64,000 nucleotides of DNA from Saccharomycopsis fibuligera x Saccharomycopsis cf. fibuligera (Eukaryota > Ascomycota > Saccharomycetes > Ascoideales > Saccharomycopsidaceae): contig CP012810.1 in the NCBI GenBank assembly GCA_001936135.1, forward strand, positions 1,550,001 through 1,614,000. Reading direction: 5' to 3'. This document shows positions 31,848-43,452 of this stretch, in pieces. Below the pieces are notes generated by a model, which saw only the letters and a program-made list of their open reading frames with translations, had not been told where the DNA came from and ran no database searches. The translations under genes and the position numbers were made by a program. The stretch's first letter is position 1; the number at the start of each line of letters is the position of its first letter.

Positions 31848-33140
31848 TTAGTTGTAAAAAACAAAGTTAGCGGCGCCACTAGTAACAGAAACAGTACAAC
31901 CATCTGAACCGTCACCATTGTATTTTCCATCAGCGTACTTACAGTCACCGTTTGTAGCACCGCCATTAGCAGCCTCAATTTTTAAAGAGTAGCTTGGGGG
32001 TGTCTTGTTGTTTGGGTTCGGAATGATGGACAAGTAGGTGATACCGCCAGTGTAGCCAGCGCCAAGGTTGACTGGAGCCCAGTTACCAATACCGCTACCT
32101 TCGGTACCCCAAACACAACCCTTTTCGACATCAACACCAGCATCGTTGACATAGTATTGAGCAGAAGTGGTTTTTCCTTGCCATTTGAAGTAGGTTTCGC
32201 CATCAACAACAGTAAGTGGAGAGGTTTCACCGCCTTCCAATCTGGTTGGGAGAACCATGTTTTCGGAACCTGGGTAGTCAGTTCTGCAAATGGAGATAAC
32301 CTTGTCGAGCTTGTTGACAGCGTTAGCGGATTGCTTTCCCCATTCACACAAGTAGTCAGTGTCGGTGTTGGTTCTGTACAACTTGCCGTTCTTACAGTAC
32401 AAACCGCCTCTGGACTCACCGCTGCTTGGCTGGTCAGATGGCCATTGGGTCTTGGACATACCGGCTTGACAAGCGTAGGAACACCAGTAGCCATCAGTAC
32501 AGTATTTCTTGGTGTCACCGTTGGAGTTGGTAACAGAAGCCCAGCCATTGATACCAACCCAGTCAAGGGAAATGACACCATTACCGGTTGGAACAGAGTC
32601 ACAGCTGTACTTGCCGTCCTCGAACTTTTCGGTTGGGTCAACAAAAGCTTTCAAATCGCCAGAAATACCGGATGAAGAGGTAGAGGAAGAGGATGGGGAA
32701 GAAGAGCTAGAAGAAGCAGAAGATGAAGCAACAGCTGAAGAAGAAGAAGAAGCAGAAGAAGAAGCGCTAGTACCGGTATAATAAGAGGTTTCAAAAGAGG
32801 AAGAAGCAACAACAGCTTTGTCTTGGATACCCCAGTCATCTGAGTTGGTGGTAGCGGCGGCAAAAGCAGAATCAGTAGTAGCGCTAGCAGAATCATCTTC
32901 AGTGGCGGTGATGCCTTCACTGACATATACATAGGAGGTGACGGTATTTAGTACAGTAGCAACGTTTGCATGGCGCTTCTGGTGATAATGTTTAGCTGTT
33001 GGCTGGGACTCGAGGGTGACATAGTCAATCTTGTCTCTTGGTACGTGTTTGTGATGTTGAGCAAAACTGTCCAATGGTCTGGAACTTGCTGCAGAGATTA
33101 GCGCTGCAGAGATGAAAATTAAAGAGCGAACAGGCTGCAT
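31848..33140 (-). CDS. SUN-family cell-wall protein, copy B (430 aa)
   Basis: Signal peptide at about 1-20 ([14 protein letters not shown]), a His/Lys-rich proregion with dibasic KR (YHQKR), and a Ser-rich spacer with long Ser runs (about 120-160). The C-terminal SUN domain has the same Cys-rich blocks as copies A and C. From 32101 to 32749 its DNA is identical, base for base, to copy C, while the last 80 or so residues and the whole N-terminal third differ. This is best explained by recent gene conversion. The final residues read NFVFYN, as in copy C. Expected role: secreted wall protein acting in septum and cell-separation remodelling. Its promoter has six GAATG words within 120 bases. Confidence 0.95.
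   Translation of the reverse strand: MQPVRSLIFISAALISAASSRPLDSFAQHHKHVPRDKIDYVTLESQPTAKHYHQKRHANVATVLNTVTSYVYVSEGITATEDDSASATTDSAFAAATTNSDDWGIQDKAVVASSSFETSYYTGTSASSSASSSSSAVASSSASSSSSSPSSSSTSSSGISGDLKAFVDPTEKFEDGKYSCDSVPTGNGVISLDWVGINGWASVTNSNGDTKKYCTDGYWCSYACQAGMSKTQWPSDQPSSGESRGGLYCKNGKLYRTNTDTDYLCEWGKQSANAVNKLDKVISICRTDYPGSENMVLPTRLEGGETSPLTVVDGETYFKWQGKTTSAQYYVNDAGVDVEKGCVWGTEGSGIGNWAPVNLGAGYTGGITYLSIIPNPNNKTPPSYSLKIEAANGGATNGDCKYADGKYNGDGSDGCTVSVTSGAANFVFYN
32101..32749. repeat. 649-bp perfect direct repeat (left copy, inside SUN copy B)
   Basis: Identical to 38242-38890 at a constant offset of 6141. I compared all 649 positions line by line. On the left one mismatch (32100 T versus 38241 G) is followed by further identity to 32067, then divergence. 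On the right identity ends inside the Ser-codon repeats at 32749. Confidence 0.97.
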
Positions 33141-33222
33141 ACTTTCCCGATATGTGGTGGTGTGAAAAAGAGTGGACAGGAGAGGGAGAGAGGTGATAGC
33201 AGAAAGAGTGAGTTTGGGTGAA

Positions 33223-33340
33223 GGAATGAATGGAGATATTTTTATAATGAATGGATTAATAGTTCAATGAGTGAGCGAATGTGTGAATTGTGACAGAATT
33301 GAAGTATTTGAGTGAGTGCTGAGAATGTTTAGCAGAATGG
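33223..33340 (-). promoter_or_regulatory. Cluster of six CATTC elements upstream of SUN copy B
   Basis: GAATG words on the plus strand at 33224, 33228, 33249, 33277, 33323 and 33335, i.e. CATTC on the coding strand, 83-200 bases before the ATG. The first two form the same CATTCATTCC element seen before copy A. Confidence 0.5.
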
Positions 33341-33493
33341 TGGTCGTATTTAAACGATTCAAACAAAGAAAAGCGACGGAGTGATTCCTTAACGTTATTT
33401 TTCGATTCTGGACTCTAAGTGGCACGGCCAGAACCAATCAAGCCCCACGGGAAGGGCCGCCAATTAACCGAACAAGGATAGCCAGAAGCAGCT

Positions 33494-33518
33494 TATATAT
33501 ATATATATATATATATAT
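33494..33518. repeat. (TA)12 microsatellite
   Basis: Alternating TA for 25 bases, about 355 bases upstream of the ATG of SUN copy B. Confidence 0.9.
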
Positions 33519-36485
33519 CTACAAAAGAAAAAAAAAGGCTACACTAAACTTGTGGCTAGATGATCCATAGATCGTGGTTGCCATTGGCTTCCTCAAGTCA
33601 AAACACTGTAAAACAGAGTAGCGCCTTAGCCTGGTTTCAGGTCCTTCCACCGCCCACCCAGAAAATCGCTTCACGTGCAAGCGTAGATCCCACAAGAGCT
33701 TTGTAGTAATAATATATTGTATGTGCAGCGAGAATCTACAACAGTTTCGCAGTCATTGTAATATATCGTTGACGATACCCTTGGGATACATGCCGTAATT
33801 GAGATGTTTTTCGCTTTGTGTTCCGCCTGTTGTCCCAAGTCTAGCAGGATGAGAGAACAAATAAACACCGTTTTCCACCACCAGCGGTCGCGACCGTGTA
33901 TAGACTGAAATTGCATTGCAGCATGGTGTCGGCCCAGATCCTTCTGCGATACAGTGCTCCGGTTTAAGCTCCATTACTGAAAGGAAATCTGGCTCTTGAG
34001 TGGGAAATTCCAGTGACCAGTACTCGTTTTGCTAGCGTGGCTCACTATCCATGTGTAACAGTAGCAAGACAGGGAAGTAAGTGATCCCCTTTCAGACTGC
34101 AGAAACATCCAGAAATAAGGATCCCCGGTTTCTCTCGACGCCATAGTGTATCAATTCTACAAGCCTTATTACCACTGCCGTGAACTTAGCTGACGCACAG
34201 TCACTAAACTTCCTTACATGCTAGAGAAGCAAAAGCCAGAATGGGCCGAGACGATGACACTGTTCGAAGTCGACTACATTGCAACGCAGCTGTTTCGGAG
34301 TTTGAGCTATTTTGGCAAAATGTAGTCTACCCACTCGAGTTTTCTTTTCTTCTTTCCTTTCAAGTATTCGACAAAATAAAAACCAAAAAGCTTTTGATTT
34401 CTAAAACAGGAAAGTATCATTTTTTTTTTTTTTTGGTGAATAGCTATCCCATAGACAAATTGCCATATACTGCATTAGCGGACAGTCAAAGTCAGAAACG
34501 GCAGACATTTCATTGGATAGCACTAAATCTCAATTTGTAAAATTTGACTTCTGTTCAAGTTGCCCAAATTATGGCCAAAATTCAAGCACATAGCATCTAT
34601 TCACCATGGCGCGTCCAGGTGTAGTAATATATATATGAAACATTTTTGAGTTGCGGCAGCTACAGCAAAACTACATGTTACAAACCAGTTACAATGCTGG
34701 TTTCTCAGAACTGTAGGGTCAGAACCATAGGGCTTTCGGGCATCCCAATGAATCTTTTTTTTTTTTTTTTTTTTTTCGTTACAGATTTGTTATATTAAAA
34801 GTAAACTTTTTGCGCTGCTCGAAGTTTCGCCATTTACCATCGCGGACAATAATACTTCCCTTTCGGGAGCCATACATATTGGAGGTCTCCTGAAGCGGAA
34901 TACAAATGGGCAATTTTTGCACGGATGCATATGCAGGTTAAAAAAAAAAGCACTTTTAAAGATAAACTCTCGGGCTAGAAAAGTTTTTGTTTCTTTTTGT
35001 TTCTGTTTTGACTCTTATAAGCTTAGGTTTTTTGCAAAGTCATGCTGCATTCAAGCAGACCCATATTTAAATTTCTCCTTTTTTTTTTTTTTTTTTTTTT
35101 TGTCAAATATGCTTTGATTTACGGTGCAAATATAGTGCCTTGTGTCTTTCAAATACACATTGCAATTAGTATTTTGAAAAACATGACACAATCAAAGAGA
35201 AAAGGTCTAGCTTTTTTCTAATTGCCATAGACCGCTGTTACTATTAAATTGGCTTTTTTCTCTGTGCTTTTTTTTATTTTATCTTTTTTTATTGCTCTTT
35301 TAAATCTTGAATAAGTGACAGTTGTAAGACAATCCTGTAGTATGGCCATCTTTGCGATCACCAAATCTAATTTTCTTTTCTTTTTTCTTTTTCAAATATA
35401 CAATAGCTGGTGCGCCTTTTTCATCAATCATCGTAACTTTATACGCTATTCACCACAATACCGACGTACGCAGCAATTGTCCATTTGTATCGTATTGGCT
35501 AACGCATCTTGTGAGCTAAATACATCTGGTATACTATAACGTATACGCTCCCATGGTTGATTGGATTGCATGGGTATTGTAGTAAGCCGGCTTTGAGCTT
35601 AAATTCTACATCCTGTGGATCTTGAACATCGGCATTCACTATTTCTCTCTCAAGCCACGGCGAATGAATCGGCTTTCCAAATCAAACACTATCGCAATGT
35701 CGTGGTATGTAGATAAAAATGGATAGAACCAATACAGTAGCGCCGAGAAGTCAAAAACGCACCAATTGATGAAATGCCAAAGAGCAGAACATTCATCTAG
35801 CAATCGGCCACTCCTTTTGAACTGTGACCCATCTCATTACAATGCGCAAAAATCCTTCTCTGAACACACGCTGGAACTGTACTTTCATCCGGCTTCTGAC
35901 TGTGGCAAAAGTTTCATGTAGTTCGATGGTTTTTGAAAACTAGATTTTTATTATTTCTTTTTTGTTTTGTAACGTTCGGAGAAAGTTAAACTTTGTTGGT
36001 TTTCACGGTACTTTTTCCAGCATCATGATGCGTCGGGAAGGTCACCGAGATTGAGAGTGACAACTACGTAAACATAATAAAAATTATTTTAGCATTGAAG
36101 TAACTGACTGAATTGATACAACCAGAATGTGAAAATTTTTCCAGCCTTTTTTCTTTTTTTTTTTAAAAAAAAAAAAAAACTTCAAGAAAAATTTACCAAA
36201 GCTATTGATTTCAACACAATTGTAGCCTATTCAATAACATTAAAAAAACCTTTTTTTTTTTTTTTTATTTTTTTTTTATTCATTTGCTAACCAAACCACG
36301 TCTCCGTGATATGATACCAAGAACGATATCCAGGTAGGAAAAATCTCTTTACTTGTGGCAAGACTGTTATTGTTACTGCGTAGATACAAATGACGTAGAA
36401 TACAGTCTGTGAAAACATTTAGTTTTATCCCAGTAGTCACAGCGAGCGACGCAACCTACTTTGAGTGAAAAAGTGAGCGCGCGAC

Positions 36486-36521
36486 CGTGTTCGTGTTCGT
36501 GGTCGTGGTCGTGTTCGTGTT
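36486..36521. repeat. Six tandem CGTGTT/CGTGGT hexamers
   Basis: Order of units is CGTGTT x2, CGTGGT x2, CGTGTT x2, so the array is symmetric in its variant units. Confidence 0.9.
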
Positions 36522-37988
36522 ATGTGCCTGGTGTTTAGCTGTTTGCACACATGTGCAAATACCACCGTCAGTGACAACTACAAAGAGCTTCAAAACAAGC
36601 TGCTGGTTGTTGATACGATTCTTGGTTTGGCACTCGCTACTGCCCGTATCATGATCTGTGGTAGCATACTCTACTGAATTATAAAAGCATGCGAGAAACG
36701 CCTCGAAACAGGTCCACACTTGCGAGAATGTGGGATTAACGAGGCGCATGTTGTGAGTGCCTCTAGGCTTTTACCATGTTTGCTTTGTTTTTCTTTGTTT
36801 TTATGTGATAACAGTTTTTGTTCTTTTTGCAGAAAGAGTTTTCTTTTCTCTGTTCTGTTCTGTTCTGTTCATTTTTTATTTTTAGTTTTTAGTCTCATCG
36901 CCATTCTCTGCTTTTTTTTTTTTTTTTGTTCTATTGTTGATTGTTATTGTTGTACATATTGTGTTCTTTTTTTTTTTTCAAGGAAAATTTCGGACCAATT
37001 CCATTTCACTTGAATTCATTTGTATGCTTGCTCACGCTGCACATAAATAACAACAAAAACAAATGACAATAGGGGAGACTTCTACGTGAAATGTGTCTGC
37101 TATATTTGAACTCAACGACTATCAAAAAAACAAAAACAAAAACAAAAAAAGAGTAAATTGGGCAAGCATGGAATGTAAACAAGCATGTAAACAAACTAAT
37201 AAACTGCTCAAAGGTAAACAAAGAGATGGTAACGCATTTGTAACAGGCCTTCTCACTCGTGCGGATATTACACTACGGCAGTACAAAATCGAGTTCAAAG
37301 GAAAACAGTATAGATTTGAAAATCCTCTTTTTTTTTTTTTTTTCAAGTAATAAGCCCTGTTAAAATCATTATATATAGAGAAGAAAACGAAATAAAAAAA
37401 CAGCTTTGTGGAATAACTAAAAGTAGCCTCTGTAATGTAGCACACTTGTTGTAAGTTACAATAAACAGGCACGGCTCCCCATTCATTTCGATTACGTTCC
37501 CAAATCAAAAACAATAGACGGGGCAATAAATAAAATGGTAGTAACAAATAACCAAGTTAAATAGTAAATAAAGGTAAACTAAAAAATAAGGGAGAGAGGA
37601 AATAAGGAAAAATAAAATCAAACTGAAGAAAACAAACTAAAAATACAGTATCTTTGTAGAAAAAAAAAGGCCAGCCAGCCAGCAAACATGAACAAACCAA
37701 AACGCCCATGCAAACCACCCAACAAAAGCCCATTCTAAGGAAAAAGAAAACCATTTTGGATGAACTAAAAAAAGCATTTTAGATAGAGACAGAGAACAGA
37801 AACAATGAGGAAACACAACGTTTTCTCTTGCCTATGCTCTTTTCTTTATTTGGTATTGGGGAATAAAAAAAAACAAAACATGAGTTCAACAAGCAGAACT
37901 CATGGCGATTTTTGATATCATAGAAATAAGTTTTGTCTCACAAAAAAAATGATAAGAGAAAACAAAAGATACCCACAAGAGCTTAAGC

Positions 37989-39143
37989 TTAGTTGTAGAA
38001 GACAAAGTTAGCAGCACCCTTGGTGACAGAAACGGTACAACCATCGGAACCATCGCCGTTGTATTTACCGTCAACGTATTTACAGTCACCAATGACGCTA
38101 CCACCGTCGGCAGCTTCGATCTTAAGATTGTAGTTTGGAGTCTTTTTGTTGTTAGGGTTTGGAATAATAGACAAGTAAGTAATACCACCAGTGTAACCAG
38201 CACCAATGTTGACTGGAGCCCAGTTACCAATACCGCTACCGTCGGTACCCCAAACACAACCCTTTTCGACATCAACACCAGCATCGTTGACATAGTATTG
38301 AGCAGAAGTGGTTTTTCCTTGCCATTTGAAGTAGGTTTCGCCATCAACAACAGTAAGTGGAGAGGTTTCACCGCCTTCCAATCTGGTTGGGAGAACCATG
38401 TTTTCGGAACCTGGGTAGTCAGTTCTGCAAATGGAGATAACCTTGTCGAGCTTGTTGACAGCGTTAGCGGATTGCTTTCCCCATTCACACAAGTAGTCAG
38501 TGTCGGTGTTGGTTCTGTACAACTTGCCGTTCTTACAGTACAAACCGCCTCTGGACTCACCGCTGCTTGGCTGGTCAGATGGCCATTGGGTCTTGGACAT
38601 ACCGGCTTGACAAGCGTAGGAACACCAGTAGCCATCAGTACAGTATTTCTTGGTGTCACCGTTGGAGTTGGTAACAGAAGCCCAGCCATTGATACCAACC
38701 CAGTCAAGGGAAATGACACCATTACCGGTTGGAACAGAGTCACAGCTGTACTTGCCGTCCTCGAACTTTTCGGTTGGGTCAACAAAAGCTTTCAAATCGC
38801 CAGAAATACCGGATGAAGAGGTAGAGGAAGAGGATGGGGAAGAAGAGCTAGAAGAAGCAGAAGATGAAGCAACAGCTGAAGAAGAAGAAGCAACATCTGA
38901 AGAAGATGGTTCAACAGTAGAAGTAGCAGAAGCAGAAACAGCAGAAGAAGTTTCAGTAGTAGCTGCGGTAGAAGTGGTTTGGACACCATCGCTGACGTAG
39001 ACGAGAGTGGTTTGAGTGACCAAAACGGTTTCAACAGCTGGTTCAGCTTCACGTCTGTGGTAATGGTGGGCGTGTTCTCTTGGAGCTGGAACGGCCAAAG
39101 CGCTACCGGCCAAAGCGGCGATCAAGGAAAGACTGTACTTCAT
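37989..39143 (-). CDS. SUN-family cell-wall protein, copy C (384 aa)
   Basis: Signal peptide at 1-17 ([12 protein letters not shown]), then [11 protein letters not shown], where RR followed by EAEPA looks like a Kex2 site with dipeptidyl-aminopeptidase trimming. A Thr/Ser/Ala-rich spacer follows, and a C-terminal SUN domain with blocks [35 protein letters not shown] and [14 protein letters not shown]. Optimised codons throughout suggest strong expression, and this copy looks most like the SIM1/SUN41 genes of other yeasts. The middle of the gene is identical to copy B (38242-38890). It acts outside the cell in wall remodelling at division, as known for the family. Confidence 0.95.
   Translation of the reverse strand: MKYSLSLIAALAGSALAVPAPREHAHHYHRREAEPAVETVLVTQTTLVYVSDGVQTTSTAATTETSSAVSASATSTVEPSSSDVASSSSAVASSSASSSSSSPSSSSTSSSGISGDLKAFVDPTEKFEDGKYSCDSVPTGNGVISLDWVGINGWASVTNSNGDTKKYCTDGYWCSYACQAGMSKTQWPSDQPSSGESRGGLYCKNGKLYRTNTDTDYLCEWGKQSANAVNKLDKVISICRTDYPGSENMVLPTRLEGGETSPLTVVDGETYFKWQGKTTSAQYYVNDAGVDVEKGCVWGTDGSGIGNWAPVNIGAGYTGGITYLSIIPNPNNKKTPNYNLKIEAADGGSVIGDCKYVDGKYNGDGSDGCTVSVTKGAANFVFYN
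38242..38890. repeat. 649-bp perfect direct repeat (right copy, inside SUN copy C)
   Basis: Partner of 32101-32749. Both copies lie in the same orientation 6.1 kb apart, covering the start of the SUN domain, most of its conserved blocks, and part of the Ser spacer. Confidence 0.97.
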
Positions 39144-39289
39144 AATGATTGATAGAGATTGTATTTTTGTTTTGTTTCTTTCTTAGTGACTAAAAACTAA
39201 TTGACAACGAGTTATTGAGTAATGTAGTTGGAACGAGATAAATTAGACAGATTTAAGGAGAAAAAATAAAATAAAAAACTGTGTTAAAA

Positions 39290-39340
39290 GAATGAATGAG
39301 ATTGTTAGACAGCACAAGATTATTGCAAAGGAATGAATAA
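39290..39340 (-). promoter_or_regulatory. CATTC elements upstream of SUN copy C
   Basis: Plus-strand GAATGAATG at 39290-39298 and GGAATGAAT at 39330-39338, i.e. repeats of the CATTC word on the coding strand, 147-195 bases before the ATG. They match the elements before copies A and B. Confidence 0.45.
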
Positions 39341-40215
39341 ACCAGTTGGATATGGTATTTGTGTGTGTGTTTGTGATGGAAAACAATCAAGGTAGTTTTT
39401 GTCTGTTCAAGTCAAATCAAAAATAAATCAACAAGAAGAAGAAGAACAAAATCAAGAAATTGAAGAAAAAAAAAAAAACATGTAAAAAATGTGGAATCAA
39501 AACGAATAAAAGGAAGAAAATTTTCAGTGTCCAGTGGCCACTAGCCAAATAAGATCTGTTGCCTTTTTCCCCTAATAAAACGCACATCAACAATAAAATA
39601 ACAAAAAAAAACAAAAAAAACAGGATTCTAGGAATAGAGTTGACGCTGGCCGCTGCGTGTGCATTACGCAGTACATACAGGATACATGCGCTAACAGCAC
39701 ACCACGTACTGCAATAGCGGCACCACAGCACTGAATCCAGCATAATAATGCAAAAAACATGTTTGAATGCACAAAGTTGGTTAAGAAAGGTGCATAGGAA
39801 CACGCATTGTTGCGTCAAGATGCGTACTGACCTAGTAGCGGCAAAACCGCTCAAACCTGAAATTCTCTCACATTATTGGCTGTGAGCACCAGGACCGGGC
39901 TCCTGATACCAGTTAAGTACTGATACTATAAAATACCAAAGCCCCTAGTCCGCGTCAGGATGCATTAACGCACGCAAAAGAAAAGCACAGTGGCCATACA
40001 GATTGAAGCTCCTAAATTCATTGCCCACACAGCACGGGGCGCCGATAGGACAATATTGATTCACACTGGGGCAAGGCAGATGCGGTGAGTGGTGAGAAGC
40101 GTGATGGTGATCGAGTTGGCGAGAGAGAGAGAGAGAGAAAGCAGGCCCAGTTGACTGTACGTTGGCGGATTGTGTGCTTTGGTTATAGCTGGTATAGGTG
40201 CTATAGCTACTGCCT

Positions 40216-40249
40216 AGCAGCGCCGCTATAGCGCTATAGCAGCGCTGCT
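40216..40249. repeat. 34-base near-perfect palindrome
   Basis: Left arm AGCAGCGCCGCTATAGC, right arm GCTATAGCAGCGCTGCT, no spacer; 16 of 17 positions pair. The core of 16 bases, two GCTATAGC copies, is fully self-complementary. It lies 1.07 kb upstream of SUN copy C. Confidence 0.9.
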
Positions 40250-41853
40250 GCTCAAAGGCTCCGCGACACTGCCAAAAGTGGATGGGCAGTTTACGATCGT
40301 TGAGATTAACAGTACTATCTATAAAAGATATTCAGTAGCCGTCTGGCAGTTTTTGCGGAGCCATGGATGATGGCCTTTTGGCTCTCTGATTTTCTGATAT
40401 GACATTGGAGAATATTAGAGGACGACAGTTGCAGACAGGGCTCTCTAACTGCTGCGCTGCAGTGCCCAATGTGGCAGTTCCACTGCCCAAAGACAACCGG
40501 CTGAGTCAGCAAGATGCGCCCCATTGAGGCGGCAGAACGGCCGCTTTGCGCTGTTGACGTTACCGCATTGGGCAGAGGTAAACAAACCAGGACCGCCGCA
40601 CTGGGCAATAACTGGATAAGTAGAGTAGTTTGTAAATAAACAAATAAACAAATAAGCAAGCAAACAAGCGCAGCTCAAGATAATCATAAGCAGAACAAAG
40701 CACTCTGCCTGGGTTACTCACTGTACTTTATTTGTTTACAGTTTCATCATCAGGTCGACTTCATCTCATATGAGTAATAATATCGCCAGAGATTGATCCT
40801 GCTCTGATTTCATTGCGGTAGCATACCATGCTGCCAAAAAAAAAAAAAAAAAACTATTGTTGGGTCTGAGCAGTTCCACGGCCAGAGCACAATAGCAGGG
40901 CAAGGCGGCGAGAGCTGCTACAGCAGCAGCAGTGCCATTATTGCTGCTTTGCGACTGAGACAGAGTGTCTGAGGATGTCTCTGGCAACAATTGGCTTGAC
41001 TTTGTGCAAAGGCTTCTGGCCTTTCTTTCTCCAAGCTGAGACACGCGTTTAGGCGCACTCCCGCAAATGCTAAGCACACTCCGTTCGCAGCGGCATATTC
41101 GCTTTTGACTCTCCCCAGCCCCAGCAGTTACGCTACTACTAGCCCACAACCGCACCGTAATCGTTATGATCATCATCAATCAGCCTTGCAATCATTGCTG
41201 AGGTTTGTCTCCTTTATTGTTGCCATTCGTTCCAACATCCTCGACGAACCCACCCCTTACGCCTTCTAATTGTTGCTGCCCATGTCTATAATTAGGCATA
41301 CAGTTATAGTTAGTGTACATTACACTTAGACGAGCCCTGCCAAACAATTGTTCACGAACAATCAGCGGAGCGGATGAATTGTTTGTTTACGAGAATAGAT
41401 TTTGGCGTGCCTACAAAGGAGGCGATCGGCGACACCAACAAACATTGTCCAGGCAATATTGTCATACAACACATCCGGGGATACCCGCCCAAGAGAACTC
41501 ATAACAATTGACGGAGAAAGAAAGGGTACGTTTGGCCATATAAGGCGGAAAGGCACCTCGCTTATACGGGGACTTTCTTGAGCATTATCATATATCATCC
41601 TAAGTATCATTAATTACTTGTCCCTTTTCTGCAAAGGTATTGTAGTAGCCGCTCCTTTAGTTTCAGCGTTAAACAATCAAGCGAAAGATTGACAATGCTG
41701 TAGTTTTAAGGAGTCCCAGTCTTTGAGTACCTTGACGGGACTAGCATAGCTTTAGCATTTAATAATTTGGCTTATCTATACTCTTTATTCCAATGCCAAG
41801 CTCTTTACTTTCATTGTAGCTATTACAAGAATATTTTCTTCATTGGCCCTCCT

Positions 41854-41857
41854 TTGC

Positions 41858-41890
<33 letters not shown>

Positions 41891-41898
41891 TGCTTCTG
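41854..41898. repeat. TGC/TTC triplet repeat
   Basis: Mostly TGC triplets broken by two TTC triplets, in non-coding DNA. Confidence 0.85.
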
Positions 41899-43452
41899 CG
41901 GACATTTATCCTTCTCCAGTTATGATCTATAGATCATAGTGAAAACAATTTCTTTACTCAATTCTGAATTTTGGTTGAGATGATCGTCTAAAGTGCAGTT
42001 GCATCTCTGCACAGACAGACACAACGTCCCCCTTAATGTTTCATCAGTGAACTTAACTTAACTCAACTATTAGCAAGGCCGAGCGAGGGAACAAAAGCGA
42101 GGAAAGGAAATAATAAAACGAGCCCAGACTTTCGAACTTTGCCGGTGTTGAAGACCTGGTGTATAGATGATATCATAAAAATGTGACTTTAAAGTACCTC
42201 TAAGCCCCAAGTCATTAGCTGACCTCCAGATTTACAATAAACATTTTTTACTTGATTAACCATCTTGTCCAAGACAATGTCCCCGGAAAATTTTCCAAGC
42301 CCACTGTTCCGTCATTCTAATGTATATGTGCACACACGTAGAGATATGAGTATCTAAACCACTTTTGGCCAGTCAAACGAAACGCTTGATGCTCATTAGA
42401 TGTGAATTGGCTTCTCCTTGTTACCGTTTACGAGCTCTAATCTGAGACAGTTACATTGACAATAGCAGTTTGTTCAAAATCCATTAGACTTATATCTTAA
42501 TTACAATGTTCAAGATATAGATTAAATGTTGTTGGCCCATCATCGGAGATCGGAATTCCGCTTGGCAAACCAAGATCAAAAAAAATCAAATCACCATCAT
42601 GCAGTTGTTTACTGAAAAGGGATAAGAGGGCCTACATGGTGACTGGGGGGTGATTGGCACTGCTTTCGAGTAAAAAAAATTCACATTATACTTTATTTTT
42701 GCTTGTTTAAATATTTTTTTTTATTTTATTTTTTTTTATGTTTAACAGTTGGTGCGCTGAGCCACAGCTGTACCTAGACGGAGTGTTTTAAACAAAAAAC
42801 CACTAACTGTTTTTTTTTGAAATCTCGAGTTGCCTACTTTTCTACACACCATGGCCATGCCCGTGGAAAGCGTTAAATAGTGAAGCTGGTGTATGTCGCT
42901 ACTTTTGCCATATATATCGCCTCTTCATCGCACGGTGCACACAGTCGTCAAATGTATACAGCCAGTTGATGTATAGACTCCTGTAGCATACCTATATAAA
43001 ACGGCCTTACCTAAAATCGCTTAGCTGGGCTCATTGGTTAAAGAGCTCGTCAAGATTTATAAGGTAAAAAAAAAAAAAAAAAAAAAGCCAAACTATAACA
43101 CTGTTTTGAGTTTTTAACGTTATATTCATGTAGATGCACTCTGCAATGTATATAATGTTTTTGTGATTATGTACAATAACATAATATGGGTTTTGTTTTG
43201 CTGATGTTGGAAAGCATAGGCAGGTGAAGAAAAAAATTTTTTTTTTTCTTCTCTTTCAAAAAATAGAAAATCGCATGGTATAGAAGACAAAAACAATGAA
43301 TGAAAGGAGCGCAATGATATTTTAACAAGAGACAGAAATATAATAAAGATGGGAAAAAGTTGAATACAAAAAAAAAAAAAAAAAAAAAGGAACGAGGAGA
43401 AAGAAAGAAAGAAAAAGGCATATCATAGCTCGGCTAGTGGAATATTGACAAT

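Larger units (their letters stand above)
33141..37988. other. Long gene-free region upstream of SUN copy B
   Basis: 4.85 kb with no supported gene on either strand. It holds a (TA)n run at 33494-33518, several T-runs of 12-25 bases (34419-34434, 34757-34776, 35080-35101), facing T/A runs at 36155-36179, and six CGTGTT-like hexamers at 36486-36521. Frames of up to 141 codons occur but are built from T-runs or random residues. The left 200 bases include the copy B promoter; the right end is the copy C 3' flank. Confidence 0.55.
39144..43452. other. Long gene-free region upstream of SUN copy C
   Basis: 4.3 kb with no supported gene. It holds the copy C promoter, a GA run near 40120-40138, a 34-base palindrome at 40216-40249, TGC triplet repeats near 41854-41898, a TATATAAAA box at about 42992 followed by a tRNA-like A-box at about 43026-43037, and A-runs at 43066-43086 and 43371-43388. 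A minus-strand frame at 40766-41179 (137 codons) looks unlike a protein and is not called. Confidence 0.55.

Noticed and set aside
32157-32675. 172-codon plus-strand frame, identical to one at 38298-38816
   Set aside because: Antisense shadow of the SUN domain. Both copies are identical only because the underlying gene-conversion tract is identical.
34241-34540. 99-codon plus-strand frame in the SUN B-C gap
   Set aside because: Phe run comes from a T-tract; no domain, signal peptide or codon bias.
37122-37547. 141-codon minus-strand frame
   Set aside because: Dominated by Phe/Leu from T/A-runs; no start context or domain.
40766-41179. 137-codon minus-strand frame
   Set aside because: Contains a Phe run from an A-tract and no protein-like conservation; composition fits random open DNA.
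43000-43030. U1-like CTTACCT near a TATA box
   Set aside because: Only seven bases match the U1 5' end; nothing else of U1 follows.
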